Below, in pieces: positions 31,455-39,348 of a stretch of DNA of 57,731 nt. The stretch comes from Candidatus Doudnabacteria bacterium (GTDB taxonomy: Bacteria > Patescibacteriota > Dojkabacteria > J137 > JAEUSD01). A program made the position numbers and the translations under genes. The stretch is taken from the NCBI GenBank assembly GCA_016788825.1, contig JAEUSD010000005.1, positions 1 to 57,731 on the forward strand, given 5' to 3'. Every line of letters starts with the position of its first letter. The stretch's first letter is position 1. The notes beneath the pieces were generated by a model. The model was not told the origin of the DNA. It did no database searches and saw only the letters and a program-made list of their open reading frames with translations.

Positions 31455-33761
31455 ATGGCCGAAACAAAACAGAAGTCCTCCCCAGATAAAGGTACAAGCA
31501 ATATGCCAAAGGTAAGAGTAGTTAGATTAAATATTCACCCTTTGTTATTGATTGCTTCAGTCATTGTAATTTTCTTTTTGCTCGCTAGTTTGTTCAACCC
31601 TGGATCTTCTGTGACGAAGGTGAGCGTTGACGAGTTTATCCGTGGTATAAAGCAAAATACGTACTCGGCGGTTCAGATTCAAGACACAGGGGAGATCCTT
31701 GCACAGGAGAAGTTTTTGTTGGTCTCGGAGGAGATTGAGCCGGGGGTACAGTTAACCATTCCCAACACAACAAAAGGAGTGTCTCTGGACACAAATCTCA
31801 AAGAAATCTCTCTGACAGAATTGATCAAGAAAGTTACTCCTTTGGGTACGTTGGAACAGCTGAAGAATGCGCTGAACCAGTCAAATGCCGTGCAAGTAAT
31901 TGAACTTATCCAGGGGGAAGACTTTGTGATCGCGCGAACTTTTAGCAAACAGACGGACGACTTTATCGTTCGAGGTGTAAGTGAGGAGGAGCTAAAACTA
32001 GCTGCTCGAGATGCTGGAGTAACTTTGCCACAGGTTGTTTACACTAGGAGTGCATCTCAAACTGTTGCCCGTGCCACTATCGAGCAAAGAGCGATGGCGG
32101 GCGATTTTGTGGTTGTCTACAGAGTGGGAGAGCAAACTATCGCCCGCATCAAAGATAGCTCCATTACAACTTACGCCGTGGATTGGGACGGGGGGATCAC
32201 TTCATTTGCAGCGACTTTGCAGCGTGAGAATATTAGCTTAGGTAGCGACAACATTCAGATAGGGTCTGTAATAGTGGCGAGTGTGAATTGGAGCGACATA
32301 ATTTCGCTGGTGACTTTGGTAGGGTTTGTAGTGTTGGGCTTTATTCTGTTCAGGGGTATTCAAGGTTCTGGTAATAGTTTGATGAGATTTGGACAATCCA
32401 AGGCTAGAATGTTCTGGGGTGTAAAGCCTGATGTGACTTTCAAAGATGTGGCGGGGATTGATGAAGCTAAAGAAGAATTGGCTGAGATCGTGCAATTCTT
32501 GAAGACTCCTCAAAAGTTTGTAGACTTAGGTGCCAGAATTCCTAAGGGCGTACTCATGGTTGGTTCTCCGGGAACGGGTAAAACATTACTCGCTCGTGCG
32601 ATTGCTGGTGAAGCTGGTGTGCCATTCTTCCATACCTCAGGATCTGAATTTGAAGAGATGCTTGTAGGAGCAGGTGCCTCTCGTGTGCGGGATCTGTTTG
32701 AGAAGGCAAAGAAAGCCTCTCCATCCCTTATCTTTATCGATGAGATCGATGCTGTGGCCCGCAAACGTGGAACTACTGTGCAGTCTTCAACTACAGAGCA
32801 AACGTTAAACCAGATTTTGGTGGAGATGGATGGTTTTGAGCAGGGGACGAATGTGATCGTGATTGCTGCTACAAATAGGCCAGATGTACTTGACCCGGCG
32901 ATCTTGCGCCCAGGGCGCTTCGATCGCCGCGTGGTGCTCGATCTTCCAGATATCGAAGGACGTAAGCAGATCTTGGGTATCCATGCCCGCAACAAGCCGT
33001 TGGCTAAAGATGTCGACCTAGAAAAGGTGGCAAAGAGAACTACTGGTTTTTCTGGTGCTGAGCTAGAGAATACGTTGAATGAGGCGGCCATTATCGCCGC
33101 AAAGCATGATCGCAAAGAGATCATGGCTGTGGATATAGAAGAGGCCGCCACCAAAGTAACTATGGGGCCAGCCAAGCAGAATCGTAAACGTACCGAAGAT
33201 GAATTGAATCTTGTAGCTGTGCATGAGGCTGGTCACGCAGTTGTATCTAAATTTGTGGAGAAAGCAGATCCAGTACATCGTGTATCGATAGTTTCGCGGG
33301 GAATGGCTGGTGGTGTGACGCAGTTTCTTCCCCAGGATGACAGTCGCATTATCAGTAGGCAGCGCTTACTTTCTCAGGTTGCTGTGGCACTTGGAGGCCG
33401 CGCTGCCGAAGAGGTCGTCCTCCAAGATGTGTCTACTGGTGCTTCCAGTGATATCAATATGGCTACAAGTATTGTGCGCAATATGGTCCAGAAATACGGT
33501 ATGAGTGAAAAACTAGGCTTGATCAAGTATGGTGAGTCGAACGAACTTCAGTATTTGGGTTATGGCTACGGTGAACAACGTGACTATTCGGACGAAACTG
33601 CTAAGTTGATAGACGAAGAAGTTCGATCGATTATGCAGAGTGCATATGAAAAAGCTAAAGACATTATTGTGAATAACCGCACTAAATTCGATAAGCTTGT
33701 GAAACTCTTGCGAGAGAAAGAGGTTGTCGAGGGTGAGGAATTCGACAAATTGTTTGTGTAA
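31455..33761 (+). CDS. ftsH: Membrane protease FtsH
   Basis: The chosen start is ATG 31455 (768 residues), because an in-frame ATG at 31398 lies inside tRNA-Met. A membrane helix (about 35-55) is followed by an unusually long exterior region and a second helix near 275-297. The AAA+ module has Walker [21 protein letters not shown] near 368, [13 protein letters not shown] and the second region of homology ([20 protein letters not shown]). The zinc protease motif is HEAGH near 590. FtsH extracts and degrades membrane and some cytosolic proteins. The exterior part is about 120 residues longer than in E. coli FtsH. The leader is A-rich and lacks a Shine-Dalgarno sequence. Confidence 0.96.
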   Translation: MAETKQKSSPDKGTSNMPKVRVVRLNIHPLLLIASVIVIFFLLASLFNPGSSVTKVSVDEFIRGIKQNTYSAVQIQDTGEILAQEKFLLVSEEIEPGVQLTIPNTTKGVSLDTNLKEISLTELIKKVTPLGTLEQLKNALNQSNAVQVIELIQGEDFVIARTFSKQTDDFIVRGVSEEELKLAARDAGVTLPQVVYTRSASQTVARATIEQRAMAGDFVVVYRVGEQTIARIKDSSITTYAVDWDGGITSFAATLQRENISLGSDNIQIGSVIVASVNWSDIISLVTLVGFVVLGFILFRGIQGSGNSLMRFGQSKARMFWGVKPDVTFKDVAGIDEAKEELAEIVQFLKTPQKFVDLGARIPKGVLMVGSPGTGKTLLARAIAGEAGVPFFHTSGSEFEEMLVGAGASRVRDLFEKAKKASPSLIFIDEIDAVARKRGTTVQSSTTEQTLNQILVEMDGFEQGTNVIVIAATNRPDVLDPAILRPGRFDRRVVLDLPDIEGRKQILGIHARNKPLAKDVDLEKVAKRTTGFSGAELENTLNEAAIIAAKHDRKEIMAVDIEEAATKVTMGPAKQNRKRTEDELNLVAVHEAGHAVVSKFVEKADPVHRVSIVSRGMAGGVTQFLPQDDSRIISRQRLLSQVAVALGGRAAEEVVLQDVSTGASSDINMATSIVRNMVQKYGMSEKLGLIKYGESNELQYLGYGYGEQRDYSDETAKLIDEEVRSIMQSAYEKAKDIIVNNRTKFDKLVKLLREKEVVEGEEFDKLFV

Positions 33762-33816
33762 ATAAACGGAAGAAGGGGAGGGGCGGATATCAGTTGTGAC
33801 ATTAAGTGAAGCTTAG

Positions 33817-35277
33817 TTAAGGGCAGTTTTGGAAGAATGCCCTTGCCAGTAGGCTGAAATCTTCAAGATCCACAAGACCACTTTTATCAATATCTGAACG
33901 AGGATTTGTAGGGTTGGACTCGAAGTAGTCATTAGAGAGTATATTGTAGTCAGCTAAGTCCATGAACCGGTCGTTATTTAGGTCTGTCGCGCATGTTGTT
34001 GGAGTAGTGGTGGTAGATGTCGAAGTACTCGAACTGCTGGAAGATGAGGTACTTGTACTTGGCTCGCAGTTTTGTGTGCCTGTACGGATGTCTTCCCAAC
34101 AAGTTTGTCCATAAGCTTTGATCGTAGAAACTAGATTCTGTATGTAATACAGATCACCAACCTTTGCTAAAGGAACATCTAATCGCTGCCTTAGAAAGTT
34201 GGCGTCCTTGCGTAGAATCATAGAATGGGCCTGGAAGAGAGGGTGTCCGGTGAGAGGTGTAATATAATTTACTTCCCCACCCACGAACCCAGGGCTGAGG
34301 GTCACGTACCAAGTTGGGATGTTCTGTACTTGTTTATTTATGCTTGCTTCTGCAGCTGATTTGACATACTGGCCGATAAAGCGGCCAACTTCGGGGACCA
34401 GATTCATAAAAGTATAGCTATACATCAGGTTTGCAGTAGGGTCACCATCGTCACCACCATCAATTTTGAAATAAGAGTTCTCAACCAATGCAGTTTCTTC
34501 GAATTGAGTGAAGTTTAAGCCGTTGTTGTAACCTTGGGTGGCGCGGCTGGCTGCGTCATCCCTCACCGAGGCATTATTTACTAGGTGCGCCAGCCGCGCC
34601 ATCCCAACACAGCCAGAAATATCTCCATACTTGGCAATGCAACCACCCTTGTCTTTCCAGTCTGTGGTATCACGGCTGCGAAGCGTATTGTACAAGGAAT
34701 TTATGCGATCCCAGTTATTTATTATCAATTGTTTGTCTCCGGTTGCGTCAGCGTAGCTCCAGATATGGTAGAAAGTTTGTACTACAGGAAGTGTCTGGTT
34801 ATCTGTGTAGTAGAACAGGTTTTCACTAGGGTTGAGAGGGTAGTATTCACGTCTTGTTCCTTGAGAAGGATTTAGCCAAGGTGCGCGGTTGAACACCATT
34901 GTCCCAACATACGGAGGATAGTTAGTGATTTCTGACTTTAAGTAGTTCGTCAATGCAGTTTTGGTAGCTGTATCATTGGCGGGTAGATACTTCAGAGCTT
35001 CGGATAGCGCATAAATAGGGTCGCCGGCATGAAACCAAAGATAAATGATGCGACCCTCGTTGGCTACTATGCGCAAGGGGGCCAGGTGCCCGGCAGCAAT
35101 CATTTTATTTACCTGTTTGCTTAACTCCGCACGCAAATCATCGGCTGCGGGAGAGATATTTTTTACTACTTGCTTTTGCCAAATGTAAGGTTCAACTTCC
35201 TGAGAAGTAAGCGCTTCAACCTTTAAAGGCAAAGCCAGGAATGAAATTATAGCTAAGATTATGATGAGTTTCTTCAT
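33817..35277 (-). CDS. Secreted protein with C-terminal dockerin-like repeat
   Basis: This 486-residue protein has a signal peptide (cleavage near VEALT) and a large helical domain (about 25-400) with Trp/Tyr-rich stretches that resemble alpha/alpha-barrel carbohydrate-active enzymes. A Ser/Thr-rich linker follows. The C-terminus has two dockerin-type calcium loops (DLNNDRFMDLADYNILSNDY and DIDKSGLVDLEDFSLLARAF). Dockerins bind cohesins; no cohesin is seen here. The catalytic class is not recognised. It overlaps the upstream propeller gene by 4 nt (ATGA), so the two are translationally coupled. A 13-bp inverted repeat lies at 34539-34601. Confidence 0.7.
   Translation of the reverse strand: MKKLIIILAIISFLALPLKVEALTSQEVEPYIWQKQVVKNISPAADDLRAELSKQVNKMIAAGHLAPLRIVANEGRIIYLWFHAGDPIYALSEALKYLPANDTATKTALTNYLKSEITNYPPYVGTMVFNRAPWLNPSQGTRREYYPLNPSENLFYYTDNQTLPVVQTFYHIWSYADATGDKQLIINNWDRINSLYNTLRSRDTTDWKDKGGCIAKYGDISGCVGMARLAHLVNNASVRDDAASRATQGYNNGLNFTQFEETALVENSYFKIDGGDDGDPTANLMYSYTFMNLVPEVGRFIGQYVKSAAEASINKQVQNIPTWYVTLSPGFVGGEVNYITPLTGHPLFQAHSMILRKDANFLRQRLDVPLAKVGDLYYIQNLVSTIKAYGQTCWEDIRTGTQNCEPSTSTSSSSSSSTSTSTTTTPTTCATDLNNDRFMDLADYNILSNDYFESNPTNPRSDIDKSGLVDLEDFSLLARAFFQNCP
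34539..34601. repeat. 13-bp perfect inverted repeat inside the dockerin gene
   Basis: tggcgcggctggc (34539-34551) is exactly complementary to gccagccgcgcca (34589-34601), with a 37-nt loop. The outer flanks (ttggg and cccaa) continue the pairing after a one-base bulge. Confidence 0.85.
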
Positions 35278-36836
35278 TTACGTGTACCTGTAAGAGCAAA
35301 GACAGCCCCACCTCGGAAAACCATAAACACAGTGTTGTTGGAAATGCTGGCCCCCATCATTCCTTCCCCGCGGTTATTGTAGCCTGCGATGTCGGGATAA
35401 ATATTTGTTCCCAATTGCCTTACAAAAAATGAAGGGAAATTCTGAGCATCAGAGCAATGGCTCAAACGCATCTCGTTTACAATCTGTCCAACCATGAAGT
35501 CGTTTTTTGCTTGCATATCAACTCCTACTAGGCATCTCCCATTGTGAATACCATAGACCAACCCAGGTGCCGATGTGAGGGCGATATTATCGTCCATATC
35601 TGTACTCATCTTGGCGCTGTACTGTTGGGTGGTGCCGATGGGGGTAATCTTTCCGGAGGTAGGGTTGAGTAGTCCAATATCTAAATTGTATTTACTGCCA
35701 TACGAACTCCCCTGAAAAGATGAATCTTTCCCACGATAAACTAGTAATAAGTTTCCGTTATCTCCAACCACCGGAGGGCTGAAGGCATCCTGGTGGGCAC
35801 CTATATGTGAGCTGGCTGTGTTGGCGGCCTTTTTGCCTGTTGTGGCGTCCAAAACGAATAGTGTTTGATAAAAAGGCCGCGTTTGGTAGTATTCGATTAG
35901 TCTCGGTTCCACAGCTGTCGACCAATTGTTACCGCTAACTCCGTCCATTATTCCTTCTACAGCAGGGAATATCTCATTTGTAGGTGCGATAGGCATAGTG
36001 CTGAAAGTTACTTTATCACCCACAAAGACCGGCCAATAGTGGATTAGGTTCTGCCCAGGTATCTTATCTGGCGTCCAACCCGCGCATACCTGCCCATTAG
36101 GGTTTGTACTTGTCGCATCCAAACAATAAGGTTGCATGTTTTCTGCACCGAAATATATCTTGCTTCCGGTCGAATTTGCTGCAGCTGAGTAATATATAGG
36201 AGCCCCTGCGTCATACTTAAAAATAAGGTTGCCATTAAATCCAAAACAATAGAAGAAGTTGGTTTTAGATCCGATGCAGACCTTGTCTGATAATACCAAA
36301 GGGGCAGAGTAGATGCTTCCGGTGTTGTACTTCCATGCCAAGCTGCCATCCGCAGTGTTTATGGCATAGAAGTTTCCGTCACTAGAGCCTGTGAATACCT
36401 TTGTCTGCGCATATCCTGCCGTATGCAGGAGCGGGCCTCCGGTCGTGAAAGACCAGGCTGTATTTCCGGTGTCGAGATTGATGGCATAAAGTTTGCCGTT
36501 ATAGCTTCCTACGTAAACCTTGTTGTCTCCCACAATTGGCTGAGCCAAAACAGGGATCTCGACCCCTTTGAAGTCAGCAGGGGAGCTTGTGTCGGGCCAT
36601 TTGTTTCCCCCTAGCCAGCGCCATTTGACCGTAAATGGCCCGACAAGTCCGTAGTTTGACCTGCCCGACCGCTGGGCATCATGCTGTAATTGGGGCCAAT
36701 CTGTCGTCCCGGTCTCGGCTACGCCGATATCAAGTGAAGGGTTATTGAGCAGTGCTGCGAGGGTGATGGCTCCTGTAACGATTATTAATCCGAGTCCGAG
36801 CCAAACTTTTGTGGATCTTGTTGTGTTTAGGTGCAT
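35274..36836 (-). CDS. Secreted PQQ-type beta-propeller protein (BamB/PQQ-like)
   Basis: The 520-residue protein has an N-terminal membrane or signal helix (about 12-30) and repeated propeller blades with the PQQ-like signature. Examples are KVYVGSYNGKLYAINLDTGN, TKVFTGSSDGNFYAINTADG and SLAWKYNTGSIYSAPL. Such propellers serve as scaffolds or as quinoprotein folds, and no PQQ-catalytic residues can be assigned by eye. It starts a two-gene minus-strand operon with the dockerin protein (ATGA overlap), suggesting that both act at the cell surface on the same substrate or complex. Confidence 0.8.
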   Translation of the reverse strand: MHLNTTRSTKVWLGLGLIIVTGAITLAALLNNPSLDIGVAETGTTDWPQLQHDAQRSGRSNYGLVGPFTVKWRWLGGNKWPDTSSPADFKGVEIPVLAQPIVGDNKVYVGSYNGKLYAINLDTGNTAWSFTTGGPLLHTAGYAQTKVFTGSSDGNFYAINTADGSLAWKYNTGSIYSAPLVLSDKVCIGSKTNFFYCFGFNGNLIFKYDAGAPIYYSAAANSTGSKIYFGAENMQPYCLDATSTNPNGQVCAGWTPDKIPGQNLIHYWPVFVGDKVTFSTMPIAPTNEIFPAVEGIMDGVSGNNWSTAVEPRLIEYYQTRPFYQTLFVLDATTGKKAANTASSHIGAHQDAFSPPVVGDNGNLLLVYRGKDSSFQGSSYGSKYNLDIGLLNPTSGKITPIGTTQQYSAKMSTDMDDNIALTSAPGLVYGIHNGRCLVGVDMQAKNDFMVGQIVNEMRLSHCSDAQNFPSFFVRQLGTNIYPDIAGYNNRGEGMMGASISNNTVFMVFRGGAVFALTGTRK

Positions 36837-36843
36837 CTAGACA

Positions 36844-36872
36844 AATATACTCTTTTTTATTTTGGATGCCAA
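36844..36872 (-). promoter_or_regulatory. Promoter of the propeller-dockerin operon
   Basis: On the minus strand TTGGCA (36872-36867), a 17-nt spacer and TATATT (36849-36844). The -10 lies 7 nt before the ATG at 36836, so the transcript would be leaderless. Confidence 0.6.
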
Positions 36873-36891
36873 TTCCTGCACTTTAATAATG

Positions 36892-36897
36892 TATAAT
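36892..36897 (+). promoter_or_regulatory. -10 box of the Tat-signal zincin gene
   Basis: A consensus TATAAT lies 5 nt before the ATG at 36903, with no clear -35. It is divergent from the propeller-operon promoter in the same 66-nt gap and again predicts a leaderless mRNA. Confidence 0.5.
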
Positions 36898-36902
36898 CTT
36901 GC

Positions 36903-39344
36903 ATGGATTTAAGTCGACGCAATTTTCTTAAACTAAGTGTTGTTGCGGGAGCTCAGCCATTTCTTTCCCCCCTCTTAATAGCGTTGGCAGAAGGTGTAAA
37001 GTCGCCAGATATACAGCAACAACAAGAGGCAGAGAGAAGGTTGAACTTGATAAATGCTGGGATAATGTACGGGCAAAATCAGGAGTTTGATGTTGAAGTA
37101 AATAACGCTTTTGGTCAAAGCAAGAAGTTATTTGAGACACTGGTCGGCTATGTTACGAAGCTAGATCATTCGTTCTTGGACTCTGGAGGGGAATTTGAAG
37201 GTATGCTTACCAGGGAGGATGTAGGCCTACTTTTCAAAGGGTTTATGGTGGGTATGTGGGGGATGTCTGAGAAGCAGGCCGAGGAATTCTTAAAAGACAG
37301 TCTGAACTTCGTCTCCAGAGATGAAATAGTGGATACATGTGGCTCTGCTGCTGGGGCATGTGCTACTGGTGCCGAGGGTGAGTACCTTGATAAGGATAAT
37401 TGGCTACAAAGTACCTTCCATGAATTGGCGCATCGTTTCATGGATAATGCCATGTCGGAATTGAACGGCTTCCCAATGGGCGGGTGCAGAAGGGTTTTTA
37501 AAGAAGGGGAATTCTTTACGCTTGCTAATAGGGCTTCACTGATAGTAGGGGAAAAAGAAGAGGGGAAGGGTGTTGGGGTTTATGTTTACTCCTTAATAAT
37601 TATGCTTGAGGCGCGGGCAGAGCTTATCAATAATTTGAGTCTAGGTGTATTCACCAAAAGTAAATATAAATTCCCCTGGATAGCGTATATAGGGGAGGAC
37701 TGGAATATAGGGCGTCATTTGAGATTGCTCCATAGTTTATCCGAAACGGGTAAAGTGGATGCCAGGAAGGAGCTATTTCGGGCCTGGGGGGAAGGGGACT
37801 ATTTAGCTGTAGCTCAGATTATTGGTGAAAACCTGAATCTCGATTATCTTGAAGTTACAAATTCTCCTACAAATCTTTCAAATAAAGCGACTGTTCTAGC
37901 AGGAAATGAACCACTTCAAGAGGGACTTGATCCTGAATTCCCAAGCTTTTTTACCGCAGAGCAAAGGGTTGGAATGGCATTCTTAATGCAGATTTCCGCT
38001 CAGGCCAGAAAGGTCAGGGCAGGTATGGCTCTCCGGGAGAGTCAGCAATGGGTATTACCATCTGACGGTATTTATGCCAGTCGTCCAGTGCTTGATAATC
38101 CAGGTGGTGTTGATTTAGACAGTATTATTTCTGGTAGAGATAGTGGACAAAGTTTAGATATTAAGTACGTTCCGTTTTATGGGAATCGCTCGGGGGGCAA
38201 AGACACTTGGGAGACGACTAAGGGGTATTTAGTGTCAGGTAAGGAAGGTATACGGGACCTCGCAGCGCCAGCTTTTGCGGCCATTGAAAGTGGAGATTAT
38301 TCCGAAGTGAATGCTGACCCATACAAGTATGCTGCCCTGTTCTTATTTGCAATGTTGGGGTCGACTGTTGGGACAGTGGACGTAGATGTGATGACTACTT
38401 ATTATCCTAAGCTTGAGTCTTTCTTAAGGCAGATGACTGCAGATACATCTTTTTTGGGAAAGGATACGCTGATGGGGTTCCCCCTTGCAGGTATGAATTA
38501 CAATATAGATACGTCTAAGCCATGGCTACTTAATCTGCTAGAGTCGTTCATAAGGTATAGTGTGGAGCAGCCTGCACGTAAGAATGAACTAGCTAGCTTA
38601 ACTTGGGCAAATGATGATGCAAGACCAGGGTACCAGATCTTCCCCGGGAGTTTTAGTCTCGATTCTGCTGAAGAGAACACTATTTATCGCAGGGATTTTG
38701 TAATAGAGCTTGCCATTAGTAGTGACCGGCAAAGTTGTGAGACTAAATCTATTAAAACTTCAAGTTTTGGTGATAGTGCTCCCAGGTTACTAAGCCGTTT
38801 GATGTTGTACATTTATTTAAAGGGTATTCGAGGCCGTGTAGTAGACTTTACCGAAATAGATGTACGTGATGATAAGTTGGCACAACCTAATAATGGGCAG
38901 GTTGATTGGAATAAAATAGCGGAGTACTTAAGTGTTCCTCCATTTTATACTTCGGATGCTTTTGCGCTACCAAGCATGTTATTCGAATCTTGTGTGAACT
39001 ATGATCCCGCAGGTTTCTATTACCGTATTGCTGAAATCTTTCAACAAGCCGCTGATCCAGATGGGTTTCAAGGTGCTGTGGGTAGGAATCTGGAAGGTCA
39101 GTCACTGTTTGATTACGTCAGGTGCTTTGCTGACTTCTTGAATAGCTTTTTTTATAAAGCCGACAACTTTAACGCTGATTTATTAATAGATGGTAAGCTT
39201 ATTTACCAGATACTTTCTGAGAGGCAGGGCGACGACTTGGTGTCCTATCTTAGTGAGATTGCTGAAGAATTAGATGATTTATATATTTATGGACTAGATA
39301 CACCAACAACCAGAAGATTTACTTTAAGTGTAGGCGCGGGGTAA
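36903..39344 (+). CDS. Tat-signal protein with HExxH zincin motif
   Basis: The 813-residue protein begins with a twin-arginine signal (MDLSRRNFLKLSVVAGAQP). Residues 171-181 are TFHELAHRFMD, giving the zinc-binding pair H173 and H177 with E174. An acidic helix (IIMLEARAELINN, about 235-250) could supply a third ligand as in gluzincins. A small cysteine pair (DTCGSAAGACATG) lies just before. The remainder is not recognised. The likely place of action is outside the membrane after folded export. It ends 4 nt before polA. Confidence 0.6.
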   Translation: MDLSRRNFLKLSVVAGAQPFLSPLLIALAEGVKSPDIQQQQEAERRLNLINAGIMYGQNQEFDVEVNNAFGQSKKLFETLVGYVTKLDHSFLDSGGEFEGMLTREDVGLLFKGFMVGMWGMSEKQAEEFLKDSLNFVSRDEIVDTCGSAAGACATGAEGEYLDKDNWLQSTFHELAHRFMDNAMSELNGFPMGGCRRVFKEGEFFTLANRASLIVGEKEEGKGVGVYVYSLIIMLEARAELINNLSLGVFTKSKYKFPWIAYIGEDWNIGRHLRLLHSLSETGKVDARKELFRAWGEGDYLAVAQIIGENLNLDYLEVTNSPTNLSNKATVLAGNEPLQEGLDPEFPSFFTAEQRVGMAFLMQISAQARKVRAGMALRESQQWVLPSDGIYASRPVLDNPGGVDLDSIISGRDSGQSLDIKYVPFYGNRSGGKDTWETTKGYLVSGKEGIRDLAAPAFAAIESGDYSEVNADPYKYAALFLFAMLGSTVGTVDVDVMTTYYPKLESFLRQMTADTSFLGKDTLMGFPLAGMNYNIDTSKPWLLNLLESFIRYSVEQPARKNELASLTWANDDARPGYQIFPGSFSLDSAEENTIYRRDFVIELAISSDRQSCETKSIKTSSFGDSAPRLLSRLMLYIYLKGIRGRVVDFTEIDVRDDKLAQPNNGQVDWNKIAEYLSVPPFYTSDAFALPSMLFESCVNYDPAGFYYRIAEIFQQAADPDGFQGAVGRNLEGQSLFDYVRCFADFLNSFFYKADNFNADLLIDGKLIYQILSERQGDDLVSYLSEIAEELDDLYIYGLDTPTTRRFTLSVGAG

Positions 39345-39348
39345 GAAT

